Assembly (NCBI GenBank): GCA_963556195.1 | Contig: OY744531.1 | Coordinates: forward strand, 48,053,700 to 48,117,699 | Direction of reading: 5' to 3' | Length of the DNA stretch: 64,000 nucleotides | From: Sepiola atlantica | Lineage: Eukaryota; Mollusca; Cephalopoda; Sepiida; Sepiolidae | In this document: one piece after another, positions 49,210-62,169 of the stretch | Position numbering within the stretch: the first letter of the stretch is position 1 | Layout: each line of letters opens with the position of its first letter | The notes under the pieces: generated by a model | What the model saw: the letters and a program-made list of their open reading frames with translations, nothing else | Database searches by the model: none | Told to the model about the DNA's origin: nothing | Position numbers and translations under genes: made by a program

Positions 49210-49690
49210 AGGAAGTTATGTTCATTCCGCAATTAAAATTAATGGCTCCCGTCTTGAAGAAGCCTCTTGCTTTAACAAGCTTCTGGGTCTGAACTTTACC
49301 ACAGACTTGAAATCAAAGACTTACATAAAATCCGTTGCCAAGATCGCTTGAAAAATAGTTGGATCATTCTACCGCTCCAGAAGTTATCTGACGCAACCCT
49401 CTACCTGCCTAAAAGCCAAATACGCCCTAAGATGGAGTACTGTTGCCACATCTGAGGATGTACTGGCTAGAGCAGCCTTTCCTGCCTTGACAGAGTACAC
49501 AAGCGATTTTGAAATCTAGTGGGTGAAGCCCCTTTTTCCTCCATACTACCTCTTTCTCACAGAAGATACGTTGCGAGTCTTTCTCTACTCGATCGTTATT
49601 TTCACGGCAGGTACTCAACTAGGCTTCAAGTTATTGTCTCGTCTGTAAAACATTCACAACAAAAACTAGTCTAGCTACAATTACTGTGAA
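49210..49690 (+). pseudogene. LINE (Jockey/CR1-like) reverse transcriptase C-terminal remnant
   Basis: Across frame changes the plus strand reads FNKLLGLNFTTDLKSKTYIK, VGSFYRSRSYLT, RPKMEYCCHI, LSCLDRVHKRF, NLVGEAPF, LPLSHRRYVASLSLLDRYFH and GRYSTRLQV. This is the C-terminal RT stretch of Jockey/CR1-type LINEs (LG..F...L.W..YI......G.LYR...L, P.MEYC..IW, LSHRR.V..L.L.YRY..G). Catalytic blocks are absent (5'-truncated copy). Related to 54037-54640 on the other strand. Confidence 0.72.
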
Positions 49691-49708
49691 TAGTTTACCT
49701 TTTTTTCT

Positions 49709-49745
49709 TTCTATCTCTCTCTCTTTCTCTCTCTACCTACCTAAA
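49709..49745. repeat. CT-rich tract
   Basis: TATCTCTCTCTC with CTACCTACC end. Confidence 0.85.
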
Positions 49746-50084
49746 ACTAAACAGAATTTTCCATGAGAAAAGTTTCTTTTCTAGAACTGCCGTCTCAGAA
49801 ACACTCTGGCTTACACACTACAATAAATATCTTTAGAAATGGAAATATTTTGAGTCATAAGTAGCGTTTAAGATATCCGGCCAAGTAAAGAAACGGGTTT
49901 TATATACTGGCGCTAATTTTCCTTAGCCTCGTTGCTACGACTCAATAGTTTGCTTCTACATATTATCAACGAATTTATTTGATGGTCTACTTAAGTCTGG
50001 AGGGAAATAAATAGTCGCACGAAGCAAAATCAGATGAATAGATATGTTATGTGTTTAAACTGTTTCATATTATGTTATATAATT
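49746..50084. other. Anonymous DNA
   Basis: No supported feature. Confidence 0.35.
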
Positions 50085-50405
50085 TGGATAATTTTAATTA
50101 TTCGTAGACGGACACGTGTACCGCGGAATATAGTGGTGAGTAATAATCAGTTCTAAATAACAGTCTTCTGAAGCTTGAGGGTTCGATCTTAACTACAAGC
50201 GATACTAACTATATCATTATGAATTACTTGAGACTTCTAGCCGGTTATGGCTGGCGAAACGAGAACACTCTATCCCCGTAGATTAAGTAAAGAGTTCCGT
50301 TTGAAATTTAATACAGATTTCCGAGTTCGACATAAAGATTTCCGAGTTCGACAAGAGCCATCTGAAGAAACCTTGTGAGAATCACATCCAAGATGAGAAC
50401 AGTAG
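50085..50405 (+). mobile_element. Foldback element DR2, degenerate copy 3
   Basis: Aligns with 13160-13505: ATAATTTGGATAATTTTAAT start, AGTCTTCTGAAGCTTGAGGG, CAAGCGATACT, GACTTCTAGCCGGTTATGGC, AGAGTTCCGTTTGAAATT, then a tandem pair of GATTTCCGAGTTCGACA (about 50318-50352). Confidence 0.65.
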
Positions 50406-50439
50406 TAATAATACGAATAGATATTCTATTGACAAAGAA

Positions 50440-51505
50440 AACAAGTGTTTATCACTCAGGCTGGGGTCGAGACGCAGCTTTTGCCTTTGGATGTGAATAA
50501 AAGACAAGGTCAAGATGGACTAAATCCAGCGATATTACGGACTATTAGTCCCAAACTATCTGAACCTTTAGCATCTTTGGAAACGTTTCACTGACAAGAA
50601 GAGTTATTCCTGTTGATTGGCGGGTTGCCACAATCTGCCCTACTTTAACTAAAGTGAAAAAGATGACCAAATGAATTACATACCAGTTAGACTAACCACT
50701 ATCGTCTCTAAATCAATTGAAGTTCTACTCATGCGAGCAATACTGACTTATCTTACCCTTATTGCTATAATCTCTTATCTCAATATGGTTTAATTCTTAA
50801 GTGTTCGTGTCTCACAAATTTACTTGTGATGGACAGATTGGTTACCAGTATAATGGATGATTGAAGTACTGCTAATATTGTCATTTTGGACTTTGCCAAT
50901 GGCTTTCATTTTGTCAATAACTGCTTACTTCTATATAAACTCCACACCAATTACCTTAATGAATCGGTTATAAAGTGGATGAAATCTTTTCTTTGTGATC
51001 GCCTATACAGTCTAGATAAATGTCAGTCTGTCATCTATTAGTGCTTGTAGTGGGGTTGCTCAAAGCCCCGTGGTTCGTCCTATTCGGTGTCTACTCTATA
51101 TACCGGAAGTGATTAGTAGAGACGTGTTCCAATTTGCAGATGACGTAAAATGTGTAATCTAAAAAGCTAGATTGACAATCTCAAGTCTCGATTTCAATGT
51201 GCCTGTAAATGGTCCGTTGAATGAGACTAATACCTCAATGTCAGTAAATGCTGCCATATTGCAGGGGGATCTCCTTCTGACTCGGCTTTCACTTTCGGCG
51301 GTGGCATGGCTTTGCTCAACGAGGCGAACGAGCCTAAGGATCTTGGCTTCCTGGTTAACTCATCCGTCACATCATCTAAACATTAGATTCATACTGAAAA
51401 CAAATCAAGGAACACACTGTTACTCATTCTACGCTCTTTCTGCAAAACTCACTATTGAAATATTTCTTCTACTTTATGTATACTTCATCAGCCCACTGTT
51501 ACAGT
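50440..51505 (+). pseudogene. LINE reverse transcriptase remnant with FADD box
   Basis: The plus strand, across frame changes, gives VNKRQGQDGLNPAILRTISP, NYIPVRLTTIVSKSIE, VTSIMDD, IVILDFANGFHFVNNCLLLY, SVIKWMKSFLCDR, VFQFADDVKCV with FADD at 51133-51144, LNVSKCCHIAGGSPSD, NEPKDLGFLVNSSVT and KLTIEIFLLLY. The order covers most RT blocks (LDFxxxF and FADD carry the catalytic Asp residues). Many stops and shifts. It stops at a TA/GA/GATA microsatellite. A 121-codon frame (51172-51537) is a shadow of the end region. A different family from 49210-49690. Confidence 0.72.
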
Positions 51506-51531
51506 ATATATATATATATATAGAGAGAGAG

Positions 51532-51588
<57 letters not shown>

Positions 51589-51611
51589 GGTAGAGAGAGA
51601 GAGAGAGAAAG
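51505..51611. repeat. (TA)n-(GA)n-(GATA)n microsatellite
   Basis: TA 51505-51521, then GA, then about 18 GATA units, then GA. Confidence 0.95.
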
Positions 51612-52779
51612 AGTAAGAAATAACATTCATGTAATTTCTTTTTATGTATCTTGGGTCCGATTTATGTCCGTTATTAAACACCCCAATGTACCGTAGTGAA
51701 GTGTGTTCTTTCATTTATACGTTTTTTTTTTGTAGTTCACTTCGTCGACAGTTGCAGTGTTGATGTGACAACTGAAGATTCTATGTCTTTCCCTCTCACC
51801 TGGTAGTTTTCACAATGGATGACAAAGATACTCATACAATTTTGTGGCTTGAGCGTGAAGTTCTTTGTTTATCCAATATTTCTTGATTTCATGTTACTTA
51901 TTTCTCTCTAGAACGTTAATATTGTTGTCTTACTTGCATCGAAATTATAAAACGATTGGATGTAAACTTTATAGACTTAGCTAGATGTTTGGTCAAATAT
52001 GTGACTGGATAAATACCTTTATAAGGGTTCGTGACTGACTCATTTAATCAGCTTTAGTTTTTATTATTAAGGTCAAGCGTCGTCTGAACAGACGCAAACT
52101 GTTTATGGAAGTGTTGTTGTTTCCGTTCATGACTGGCTGTGGTTCTCAGTTATTCTCCGCTGAAACACATACGCTGCTGATAAACGTGGAATCGGCAAGT
52201 TGATAATTCTTCTCAGTTTTCTCTTGAAGTTTTATAGTATCAGATCGGTCCTTCATCAGCAACCATAACGAGAAAGACATCAAAAAGATGCTTACTTATA
52301 TCAAACACTTCATTATGACAAAACTAAGCATCTAACATTAAAAAACCGCAAGTTTTTTTTTCCTTTGTTTAATTTTTAACTTAATATATAAAACGATTCT
52401 TCGCTTTGTAAATAGAATTATAGTTTTATATAACATAATATTGAGAAAATAAACGACAAACACATCTTTTTATATGGTCAGTATGTCTTCTTGTCTTACT
52501 AAGGGTTTTGAACAATCCTACCTTTTAATTTTCTTTTGAAAAAGGAATTTCAAAAGATAACACTCTTCGTTCTTCAGTATCAATTTTATCAAACATCTTT
52601 AAGAGAAGACAAAAAGACCTTTAGACTTAAACAAAGAACAGCAATTCAACATTAGTATTCAAAACAATATTTTGAAAAGATACATTCATCCAATATTGAT
52701 GTTTAAAGGATGGGACAGAGTAAACACTTTCGGGGGGGAGAAGAGTCGGGTTATATCGGAATAAAGAATATGTTATATA
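51612..52779. other. Anonymous DNA
   Basis: No gene or shared repeat recognised. Confidence 0.4.
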
Positions 52780-53010
52780 GTCTCAACTTATTCAATATTT
52801 GTATTATTCCGACGATTATTCTTAACTTGTTTGTTGATTTCACAAGGTTTCAGCCGATGTAACTTCCAATCATTTCTAGCTGCATCGTTTTAAACTTGTG
52901 AATCTTTATATCCAATTCGGGAAATTATAATGAATTTGAAAGTAGACGCTTTATAAAATCCACGAGGATATATTATGCTCGTCTTGGCAGCCCTGTCAAT
53001 ATAGAAACCT
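52780..53010 (+). mobile_element. Foldback element DR2, left-arm-like copy 4
   Basis: ATTATTCCGACGATTATTCTTAACTTG, TTTCACAAGGTTTCAGCCGA, TGTAACTTCCAATCATT, CCAATTCGGGAAATTAT, and the closing GTCTTGGCAGCC parallel the left arm of 2882-3106. Confidence 0.5.
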
Positions 53011-53310
53011 TTCTTGATGGTACTAGTAAAAATATGCTCCCTCCGCTCGCATATTTTTGCAAAGCTGGGAGGATTATATAAGTGTAAATTAACTACATAC
53101 GATTCAGAGTTAAAGCAAAATCATTTTTTTGGGTTTCTTAAAATAATTTCTAACACTATTGATAATGTTTATCTATTCATTTATTGTTTTATTATAGCTT
53201 ATGTTGTAGAAATGGTTTTGAAACATGACGTAAATTATAAATCTATGACGTCATGCCAAAGTTATAATTATTTAGTTATGGTAGTGTTTTAAGCTTTATT
53301 TATAAGAAAA

Positions 53311-53470
53311 TCGAACTAGGTCAGTTGGTAAGAACCTCAAACTGAAGATCTTAAGATTTCGGTTTCGATTTTCGGTCATGGCACCTGCTTAATTTATTGG
53401 AAATTTACTATTTACTATTAATGTAATATTCTTCATTTTTAAAATTAATGAAGATATTTCGAAATGAGGC
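53311..53470 (+). repeat. tRNA-derived SINE family C
   Basis: CGAACTAGGTCAGTTGGTAAGAACC (box A), an anticodon-arm-like CTGAAGATCTTAAG, and GGTTTCGATTTTCGG (box B) followed by TCATGGCACC reproduce a tRNA-like order over ~75 bases. Arm pairing is too poor for a working tRNA. A+T-rich body follows to about 53470. Confidence 0.65.
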
Positions 53471-53639
53471 AAATTTCGCATTGTATCTATTACGTTTAAA
53501 AAATTGTGACTGACGGACACAATCTTCATTTATAAAAGATGTTATTATTAGACATTTAAAAAATATTATAATCCCGATGATGTCTGAAGTAATGAGAAGA
53601 ATTTACCACGTGATTGAATATAAGATTTAGTTCGAAAGT

Positions 53640-53790
53640 CTGTATCTGTAGCACAGTTCAACATAAAAATTCAGAGGTAGTAAAACATAGTTAAATGTTA
53701 TATCAGTCGAAACGTTGCAAAAGTAGCAACCAAGATGAGAACAGCAGTTCAGCCAATCCAAATAACATACATTATGGATATTTATCTAAG
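53640..53790 (+). mobile_element. Foldback element DR2, right-arm-like copy 5
   Basis: CGAAACGTTG..AACCAAGATGAGAACAGCAGTTC..CCAATCCAAATAACATACAT matches the right-arm end at 3296-3365. With 52780-53010 it may form one element split by SINE C. Confidence 0.5.
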
Positions 53791-54036
53791 AAATTCTGAA
53801 CAATAACTATTGACTACTGTTGTTCTATCTAAGGGGCTATGTTTTTCATATAAGTCAAGAGAAACTAAAAAAAGCATAGTTACATACGTAGGAAATATAG
53901 AGTGTATTAATTGCACATAATGACGTTGGTTTGTTCTATCAATATGTTCAGATGTTTATTTATTTCTCTGTAGAACATATCTTTGTCATGTACGTCTTCA
54001 ATTAAAACCATTATTTTAAATGATGATGATTTTTAT
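53791..54036. other. Anonymous DNA
   Basis: No supported feature. Confidence 0.35.
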
Positions 54037-54640
54037 TTAAAGTTTGTTATCATAGTTAACTCCAAACAAGGCTGGACGCCACTGTAGACGTAAGGGACTA
54101 CTGAGAATACGGTTAAAAGTGTTGAGGATCATCCTAAATTGGGAGCTGTGCAGCGAGATGTCTGTTAACATTGGTTTTACATTTCTGCATGTCAGTGCAG
54201 TCAGGAAACAGGGATCTGGGAGGGATGTCCAAAGGCCGGCATAACGAGGAAAGAAGCATTTTAGGTAGAAAGCTCTTCGACATCTAGGGACATCCACAGT
54301 GAATGGATATGATTTGGTAGATTGTTGGGTTGGTCTAGTGAATTTGCGTCGTGGGGACACCGGAACAGCAAGTTCATCGGAGAACAATCCATTGAAGTAC
54401 TAGTAAAACGGGCTCAAGGATGCAACATTGCGGCGATAGCACATGGGTTAGAGCTTGGTGGATAGTTAGGGACCTATTAAATTAGAGACTCTTTTATAAG
54501 CTAGTCTAAGAAGGAGAGACTAGTGTATGGTGCAACAGGCTAGCTGTGGTAAAATACTCGATGCATGAGAGGATGGGTGCTTTGTAGATATATAGGATAA
54601 TGTCAGGTGTCAGCACGGTAGTTTATATATAGGTAGGTAG
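54037..54640 (-). pseudogene. LINE (Jockey/CR1-like) C-terminal remnant, minus strand
   Basis: The minus strand from 54640 reads pieces like ILYIYKAPI, CMHRVFYHS (cf. CMEYCSHIW), VAPYTSLSFLD, and then the 116-codon frame 54387-54037 with RRKFTRPTQQSTKSYPFTVD, VPRCRRAFYLKCFFPRYAGL and WTSLPDPCFLTALTCRNVKP. The tail HPFTV.VPR.R...F..SFFPRTA.LWNSLP is the usual end of this LINE type. The frame is intact for its last 116 codons, more recent or better kept than 49210-49690. No catalytic domain. Confidence 0.75.
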
Positions 54641-55839
54641 TTTATATACAGATCGGTTTTTCACAGAAAGCGAAAAAGAAAAGACAGAGAGTAACACTTA
54701 CCAGCTCTAGAGTAGGGTCAACCTCTAATAGCATTCTTCTTTACCATATCCTCCGTCTGTCCGTCTGACTGTCTCTGTACTATGGCAGTTGGGGCAACAA
54801 CAACTAGTAATATCTCTATTTTAATCATCCGTAACAGCAAAGTCGGAGACTTGGCTAACTGCCATATCGGCAACTTCTATCTGCCGTAACCCAAGAAAAT
54901 AATGTCTGAAGTATTGCGTAGGCTTTTTGTTGTGGGTTGTCCAATCAAGGTTGTGAATAAGCAGGCTGGAATAAATTTTCGCATGCAAAAATGAGAAAGA
55001 TATTTTTATCTTTAAAAACATACTTTATTATAGCTTAACTAACACTGTGGAGCAATTATCTAACTAAAATATCAGATAGGTTCATAACCTCAAATTCTCA
55101 AATCTTCTCCATTCAATTACATTTAGCTTCTGCTTTCCACCTCATAAATATATTTCATACAAACACAACACCAAGTCACGTGACAAATTTAAGAATACCG
55201 AGACCCACACGTTAAAGTGTCATGTTAAAATATCATGATGAAAAATGACTTTTCCATGTTGTTAAGTTTTGATAATTCACCCGAAGTTATGCAGAATCGC
55301 AGCCGTAACGTCTGTCTATTGCTACGTGTACGAGATATGACACTAACGTATTTTGAACAAAACTAATATTGCCCTCTTCCGTTTGACATCATGGTTACAT
55401 CCTCATCGCTTTCTAGCGGACAATATGATTTTGCCTATAATATTCGAGAATCAAGCTAGCTCAGACCAGAATTTATCAACATGTTTACGAAGGTCGGAAG
55501 TGTCAAAAGGTCGAGCTTAATGTAAGATTAGGTCATGCATTTAACAGATTGGCTATTATTTATGTGCTAGAATTTCAAACGTGAACTTATATCCGGCGTT
55601 GCACGTCTTGAATATTTTGTTGATTAACATCATGGCTTTGATAAAAAAAATTGTGGCGATAAAAAGTCTTCTAAACAAACCCCACTGTATTCTTTTATTA
55701 GGTGTTGTCCTATAGCTGTCAGTTCCAGTCTCCATGTTACCATTGGTTTCTCTATAAGGTTTCTTATTTTCTCGGAGTATTTGTACATTTTTAAGAATTC
55801 AATTATCCATGCTTGAAGGATGATTATAATTATAGTTGC

Positions 55840-55840
<1 letters not shown>
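54641..55840. other. Anonymous DNA
   Basis: No recognised feature. The frame 54821-55021 (minus) lacks a domain. Confidence 0.4.

Positions 55841-55913
<73 letters not shown>
55841..55913. repeat. (ATT)n microsatellite
   Basis: About 24 units, perfect. Confidence 0.95.
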
Positions 55914-56681
55914 GCTAAGCACTTCATGTCCATACGTACGTTATCAACTTTCACACATATTAAAAATGAGATCGTCTAATTAACACAGTTAGTGATTGGT
56001 GATAATTCGAATGTCGCTAAAGTAAATAATTAGTGATTTACACAATAAACAAATTAATTGTTTCAGATTCTTATTATTTCGTCCTTTCTACTAAAAATGC
56101 ACAATCTAAAATAAATACATTTAGAAAGTAACGTTGATTAAGAAATAATTAATTGTTGATTATTTTAAAATGAGAAGAGAAAGAATATTCATAGTTTTTA
56201 AAGAGAATTCAATTGCTACAATTTAAAAAAAAATAAAAAGATATATATATATATTTTCTTTGTTTATTTTAATATAAAGCTGAGAGTGACAATTGGTTCA
56301 CGGACAAAATATGTTTTAAGTGTACTAAGCCTGACAGACATTTATTATTTACAAATAAATATTATTATTAAGAGTAGAGTATACAGATTTATGTAGAACA
56401 CATAATGAAATTTTCACGTTGTACAACGGTGTCAGCTAAAATGTGTAAACATCAACTGATCGAAAAACAAGTGAAATGTGTTGCAGATTTGTCATGTACA
56501 GACATCTGTTTCGTCGTTCAGTTGTGGTAGGCATAATGAGGGTTTGTAACAGAAATCGAAATCTGACTGCTAGTAGAGGAATAAGCGTTCTTAACACAGA
56601 GCCATCTCCGCACACCACGCAAGAATATTTTTTTTCTTATATATTACATGTTCCGGAGTAATGTATCTAATTACGAACAGC

Positions 56682-56682
<1 letters not shown>
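55914..56682. other. Anonymous AT-rich DNA
   Basis: Two opposite-strand frames near 56436-56661 overlap almost exactly; neither shows a domain. Confidence 0.4.

Positions 56683-56757
<75 letters not shown>
56683..56757. repeat. (TA)n microsatellite
   Basis: Pure TA next to a SINE-like tail. Confidence 0.95.
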
Positions 56758-56759
<2 letters not shown>

Positions 56760-56980
56760 GTATTTTTATGAAATATTAGAGTGTATTTAACTGTTTCGGA
56801 CTTAGTACTCATCAGTGAAGGAAGTGTTGGTTTCAGGCGGAGAAGAGAATTCGTAAATTAAAGAAAAAAATCACCAGCATACGCCCTAATCTATTAGGCC
56901 AACGGAAATCATCACATACATTACTCAAATTAAGATACATTTAAAGCCAGCGGCAGGGCGCAAACGTTCTTAGATCAAAG
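56758..56980 (-). repeat. SINE-like repeat family D, copy 1
   Basis: Minus strand ends ..TGAGTACTAAGTCCGAAACA..TTTCATAAAAATACCC then (TA)n. Its upper part shares AAGATACATTTAAAGCCAGC and GGCAGGG with copy 2. Confidence 0.6.
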
Positions 56981-57111
56981 AGTGCTTAAACACGCGTGTG
57001 CGTAAGATTGCTTCCATAACTAATCGACCTTTTCATAAGATTTTCATAATTTCAGACAGTGCTCGACAATTAAGATTTATTTATCTTAAAGAGGGACATT
57101 ACTATGAATAT

Positions 57112-57280
57112 TTTTTTATATTAAATATTAAATGTTATATACCTACAAACACCGTTGTTTCGGACATCCGCCCTCACTAGTGAGGGAAGTGATGGTTTCA
57201 ACGGAAATCTCTACATACATTACTAAAATTAAGATACATTTAAAGCCAGCGGCAGGGTACAAACGTTCGGAGATCAAAGT

Positions 57281-57284
<4 letters not shown>
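57112..57284 (-). repeat. SINE-like repeat family D, copy 2
   Basis: Shares with copy 1 about 50 nearly identical bases (57210-57270) and the GTTTCGGAC / GAGGGAAGTGATGGTTTCA pattern. Followed by CA then (TA)n at 57281-57340. Confidence 0.6.

Positions 57285-57340
<56 letters not shown>
57281..57340. repeat. (CA)n-(TA)n microsatellite
   Basis: CA 57281-57292, TA to 57340. Confidence 0.95.
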
Positions 57341-58258
<918 letters not shown>

Positions 58259-58299
<41 letters not shown>

Positions 58300-58314
58300 A
58301 AAAGTTAGGTATCG

Positions 58315-58371
<57 letters not shown>
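58259..58371. repeat. Two (TA)n tracts
   Basis: 58259-58300 and 58315-58371. Confidence 0.95.
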
Positions 58372-58373
<2 letters not shown>

Positions 58374-58530
58374 ATAATTTTTTTTAAATTGAATATTAAA
58401 GTGTGTATTACCTACGAACGATATTGTTTCGGGCTTTTTACCCTCCTCAGAAGGAATGGTGGTTGCAGGCAGTCACACGTGATCGAACACTGTCCCTAAT
58501 CTCAACTTCACGGTGCTCTACTTTCAAGAC
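58372..58530 (-). repeat. SINE-like repeat family D, copy 3
   Basis: TTGAATATTAAAGTGTGTAT, CGATATTGTTTCGGGCT, CCTCAGAAGGAATGGTGGTT follow the (TA)n in the same order as copies 1 and 2. Confidence 0.55.
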
Positions 58531-58596
58531 TATTTAATCTTTTAATGGGTGTTTTAACTATAAATATTTTTATTAAATATTAAAGTGTTTCTAATA

Positions 58597-58649
<53 letters not shown>

Positions 58650-58666
58650 CCTGTGTGTGTGTGTAT
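58597..58666. repeat. (TA)n-(TG)n microsatellite
   Basis: TA then TG with one CC interruption. Confidence 0.95.
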
Positions 58667-59480
58667 AGATATTTATGTCTATATAGCACTTGACGTGCTC
58701 ATTCTGCCTTTTATCAGTATTTGACCCATCAGGGTATGTATCATTTAAATTAGAAATGAAGAAACAAAAAACTATAAGACAGTCTCGCGTGATAAAGTTG
58801 ATCTACAACGAAAGCTTGCAAAAAAAATAAATAAATGATTTTATCTTTTAAATTGCACGATATGTATATTTAAAAAACTATTTCATTTGGACAAAAGAAA
58901 TTGTATTTCACCTATGTATTTGTATTTAAAGTGTACATTCCCAAACTAATTTACGATTATAAAATGTTAGAAAAGAGCTGTAAGGCGTTGGGTTATGTAA
59001 TGTGGACTATATTTTATTAAATTGATCAAAGAAGGGTGGAAGCCGTTCCTAAATATTAAGATAGTTGAATTTTAACAATATTTTTTAGGCATAGATTAAT
59101 AAATAGTTCCCATATTTTAGTTTTTTAGAGCATTTAAAAGAGTTGTATTACCCTGTATTTGGGCACAATCTCCTATTCAACGATTTTAATATTTCACACT
59201 TCAATTGAATTTAATCCATAGTCATAAGAAAGCAATTAATACAAATTGTCTACATTTCATTTTCTTCATAAGTTCCCTCACATTAAGCCTTAAATTTGAG
59301 ACATTTTCGAAAATAAAAATCACTGTAATAGATTTTGATCAATATTGAGATTAATATCTAGATATACGGTTTATTAGCTTCATAGCTTGGTTGTAATATT
59401 CGTAAGATAACAGTGGTGCAATACCGTTCAATTCGGACAATTAATATTATCAGTCTTGGGATGGATATTCTTCTCGTGTA
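58667..59480. other. Anonymous AT-rich DNA
   Basis: 59350-59480 loosely matches 10255-10385. Confidence 0.4.
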
Positions 59481-59481
59481 T

Positions 59482-59513
59482 ATAATATAACATAATATAA
59501 TATAATATAATAT
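59482..59513. repeat. (TATAA)n short array
   Basis: About six ATAAT units. Confidence 0.9.
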
Positions 59514-59514
59514 G

Positions 59515-60030
59515 GTAGATTGGTAGTTTTGTTTTACGAACTATAAAGCCTCTTCCGGTTATTTAATACCTAATCTAGTGATTTTGGTGAAGGTGTTTAT
59601 GCTTCAAGTTCTTTATATGTTCAAATGTTTAATTATAGTGTTTTGTTTGGTAGATTAGTTTTACGGCATATGAACTCTTTTCAGTTTATTTAACGCCGAA
59701 TCTGGTCATTTTGCTGAAGGTTTTTTTTATGCTTCAAATTCATTATATGTTCAAATGTTTAATTATAGTGTTTGGTTTAGTAGATTAGTTTTACGGCATA
59801 TAAACTCTTTTCGGTTTATTTAACGCCGAATCTGGTCATTTTGGTGAAGGATTTTTTATGCTTCATGTTCTTTATATGTTCAAATGTTTAATCATGGTTT
59901 TTGGTTTGGTTGTTTTTGTTTCATAGCATATCGACCCTTTTCAGGTTATTTAATGCTTAATCCGGTCATTTTCGTGGAGGTTTTTATGCTTCAAGTTCTT
60001 TATATGGTTAAGCATTTATTCATGGTTGGG
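59515..60030. repeat. Tandem array, ~122 bp unit, about 4 copies
   Basis: Each unit holds GTTTTACGGCATAT, CTTTTCGGTTTATTTAA, TCTGGTCATTTTGGTGAAGG, TTTTTATGCTTCA and TTCTTTATATGTTCAAATGT. The two central units are the most alike; end units diverge. A single related unit is at 40785-40855. Confidence 0.85.
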
Positions 60031-60235
60031 TTGAGTAAATAAGGGGAAGAAAAGGTGCAGAGGGGAGAAGAAGGCAGGGAGTGAAATAGTCGTTTTATTG
60101 TTTGGGATTTTGCCGAACATGGATGAGTTTTGCAAAGGAAAAAAAACAACAACACATCAATGTTTGATGCATTCTGATTCAGGAAGTCAATAACTTCAGA
60201 CATCCTCATTTAGTAGCGCCGTAGTATTATTTATA
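60031..60235. other. Anonymous DNA
   Basis: No supported feature. Confidence 0.35.

Positions 60236-60297
<62 letters not shown>
60236..60297. repeat. (TA)n microsatellite
   Basis: TA with one TG. Confidence 0.95.
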
Positions 60298-60299
<2 letters not shown>

Positions 60300-60569
60300 A
60301 ATTAGTGTATGTAGATGTAAATCACTTGAAACCTATGTGTACATATTTATAAGCAATGATATGAGTTTGGTACTTCTTAATAGGTATTACTTGTTTGTAT
60401 ATAAAATCAACTATTGCAATTACATACGCTGTATTTAGTTAGTGTGCTTGCTTTTATGATACTTATCTTGTAAGTTCCTCATATTATTACCAGAGCAGGT
60501 ATAAATGTAGGCAAATTCAACTGGGATAGATAGGAGCAATACTGAATGATATAAGGATTTTGGTTTAAA

Positions 60570-60666
60570 TTACAGAAATATTGATATTTGTGTACATATG
60601 GATGTGTGTGGGGGTATGCATACACATGTCTGTATACACATGTGTATGTGTATGTATCTGTAATGG

Positions 60667-60705
<39 letters not shown>

Positions 60706-61630
60706 ATATAAATGTATTTATGTGGGTGTATGTGTGTGTATGTGTATATATGAACATATAACGATATGCATATATATGTATATATATAGAGTCGTGTATA
60801 TGCATGTATGTGTATGTATGTGTGCATATGTGTATGTATGTATATGCATATATATATATTTATATATATATATATATATATATGTATACATGCGTGTATA
60901 TGTTTTATAGTGAATAACTGTAGGCAGATAAGGTATAAATGGGTCCAGATGTATGCGTACGTATGTATATGGATACTTGGACTAATATTGTATATGTTTG
61001 AGTATGTTTATACAGGTGTACAAATTCTATATTTTTGTTTTTATATTTATTTTGTGTGTACGTATGCGTAGGTTTATAGACATATGTATATGTCACTGTG
61101 TGTAGTTGTGTATGTAGTGTATGTGCATGTCCATATATGTGGGTAGGTATTTTTATATATACATATGTATATGGTATACTATTATGTGAGAGGGTAAGTA
61201 AAATATTAGTAGAACAATCATATACGCATGTATCTATATATGTGAGTAGATATTTATTGAGGTACATTCTATAGTGATGCATATACGTAAACCTAACTCT
61301 GTACACGTGTTTATAACGAGTCTATCTAAAAACTGTAAGAATAAGGACAAAAAGGTACATATATTTATATATATTATAAGTTATTATGCTTTAATAATCA
61401 GCGGAAAAGGAAATGCATCTATTGGCAGTGTGTGTAATCATGTATGTGTGTATGTGTGTAGTAGATGTGCATTTTATAATCTATATGTATGCATGCGTCT
61501 ATCTATGTATGTATGTGCATGTGTGTATATGTATTTCTATATGGATATATATATATATATATATATTATACTGATATGTATGTATATACGTGTACATCTG
61601 TGTATAGATACATGCTTATGTATTTTTAGT

Positions 61631-61682
<52 letters not shown>

Positions 61683-61760
61683 ATGTGTGTATGTATGTGT
61701 GTGTACTTGTGTATCTAAATATTTGTGCGCCCGTGCGTATTTCATTTGGAGATTAGAGTA
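60570..61760. repeat. TG/TA alternating low-complexity region
   Basis: GTATGTGTGTATATGCATAT-type sequence over 1.2 kb, with embedded pure (TA)n at 61543-61566 and 61637-61700. Open frames of 85-160 codons on both strands read Tyr/Ile/Val/Cys/His/Thr and are artefacts. Confidence 0.85.
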
Positions 61761-61791
61761 TGTAGATATTGATATGTCTGTATTTTTGTCT

Positions 61792-61794
<3 letters not shown>

Positions 61795-61881
<87 letters not shown>
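61795..61881. repeat. (TA)n microsatellite
   Basis: Pure TA. Confidence 0.95.
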
Positions 61882-61885
<4 letters not shown>

Positions 61886-62059
61886 AGATATCCACGCGTT
61901 AAAATGTGTAGATTAAAACTTTGAGGTGTTAACAAGTAAAGAATGTAATCCGATACTGAGCTTGACCGGTGAAAATTATAAACATATCCCATACCCTGAA
62001 AAACATTTATTCAATAGGAAAGTTCCAAATTCATCTTACTTTCTTGTCGTCCTTGGTCC

Positions 62060-62165
62060 GAAGAGGTAGACTCTCTGTGAAGAGTGTCACCGAAACATGT
62101 ATGCGCATATGAAACCAATAATGTTTATATATAAATTATTTATATATACATATATATATATAATT
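62060..62165 (+). repeat. SINE-like 3' tail running into TA-rich DNA
   Basis: GAAGAGTGTCACCGAAACAT, GTATGCGCATATGAAAC, then AATAATGTTTATATATAAATTA. Same architecture as the family B tail (GAAAAGAGACGAAACGTATA then AATATTTATATAAATATA) but a different sequence. Confidence 0.4.
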
Positions 62166-62169
62166 TATG

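Noticed and set aside
51172..51537. 121-codon plus frame as an independent gene
   Set aside because: Other phases of the same strand carry the RT motifs; this frame runs into a TA/GA microsatellite.
53311..53385. Functional tRNA gene
   Set aside because: Box-like motifs are present but arms do not pair well and a SINE body follows; SINE head is the better reading. The same applies to 32300-32390 and 39938-40013.
60479..61756. Open frames up to 160 codons in the TG/TA region
   Set aside because: Low-complexity composition, open on both strands, no domain, no codon bias.
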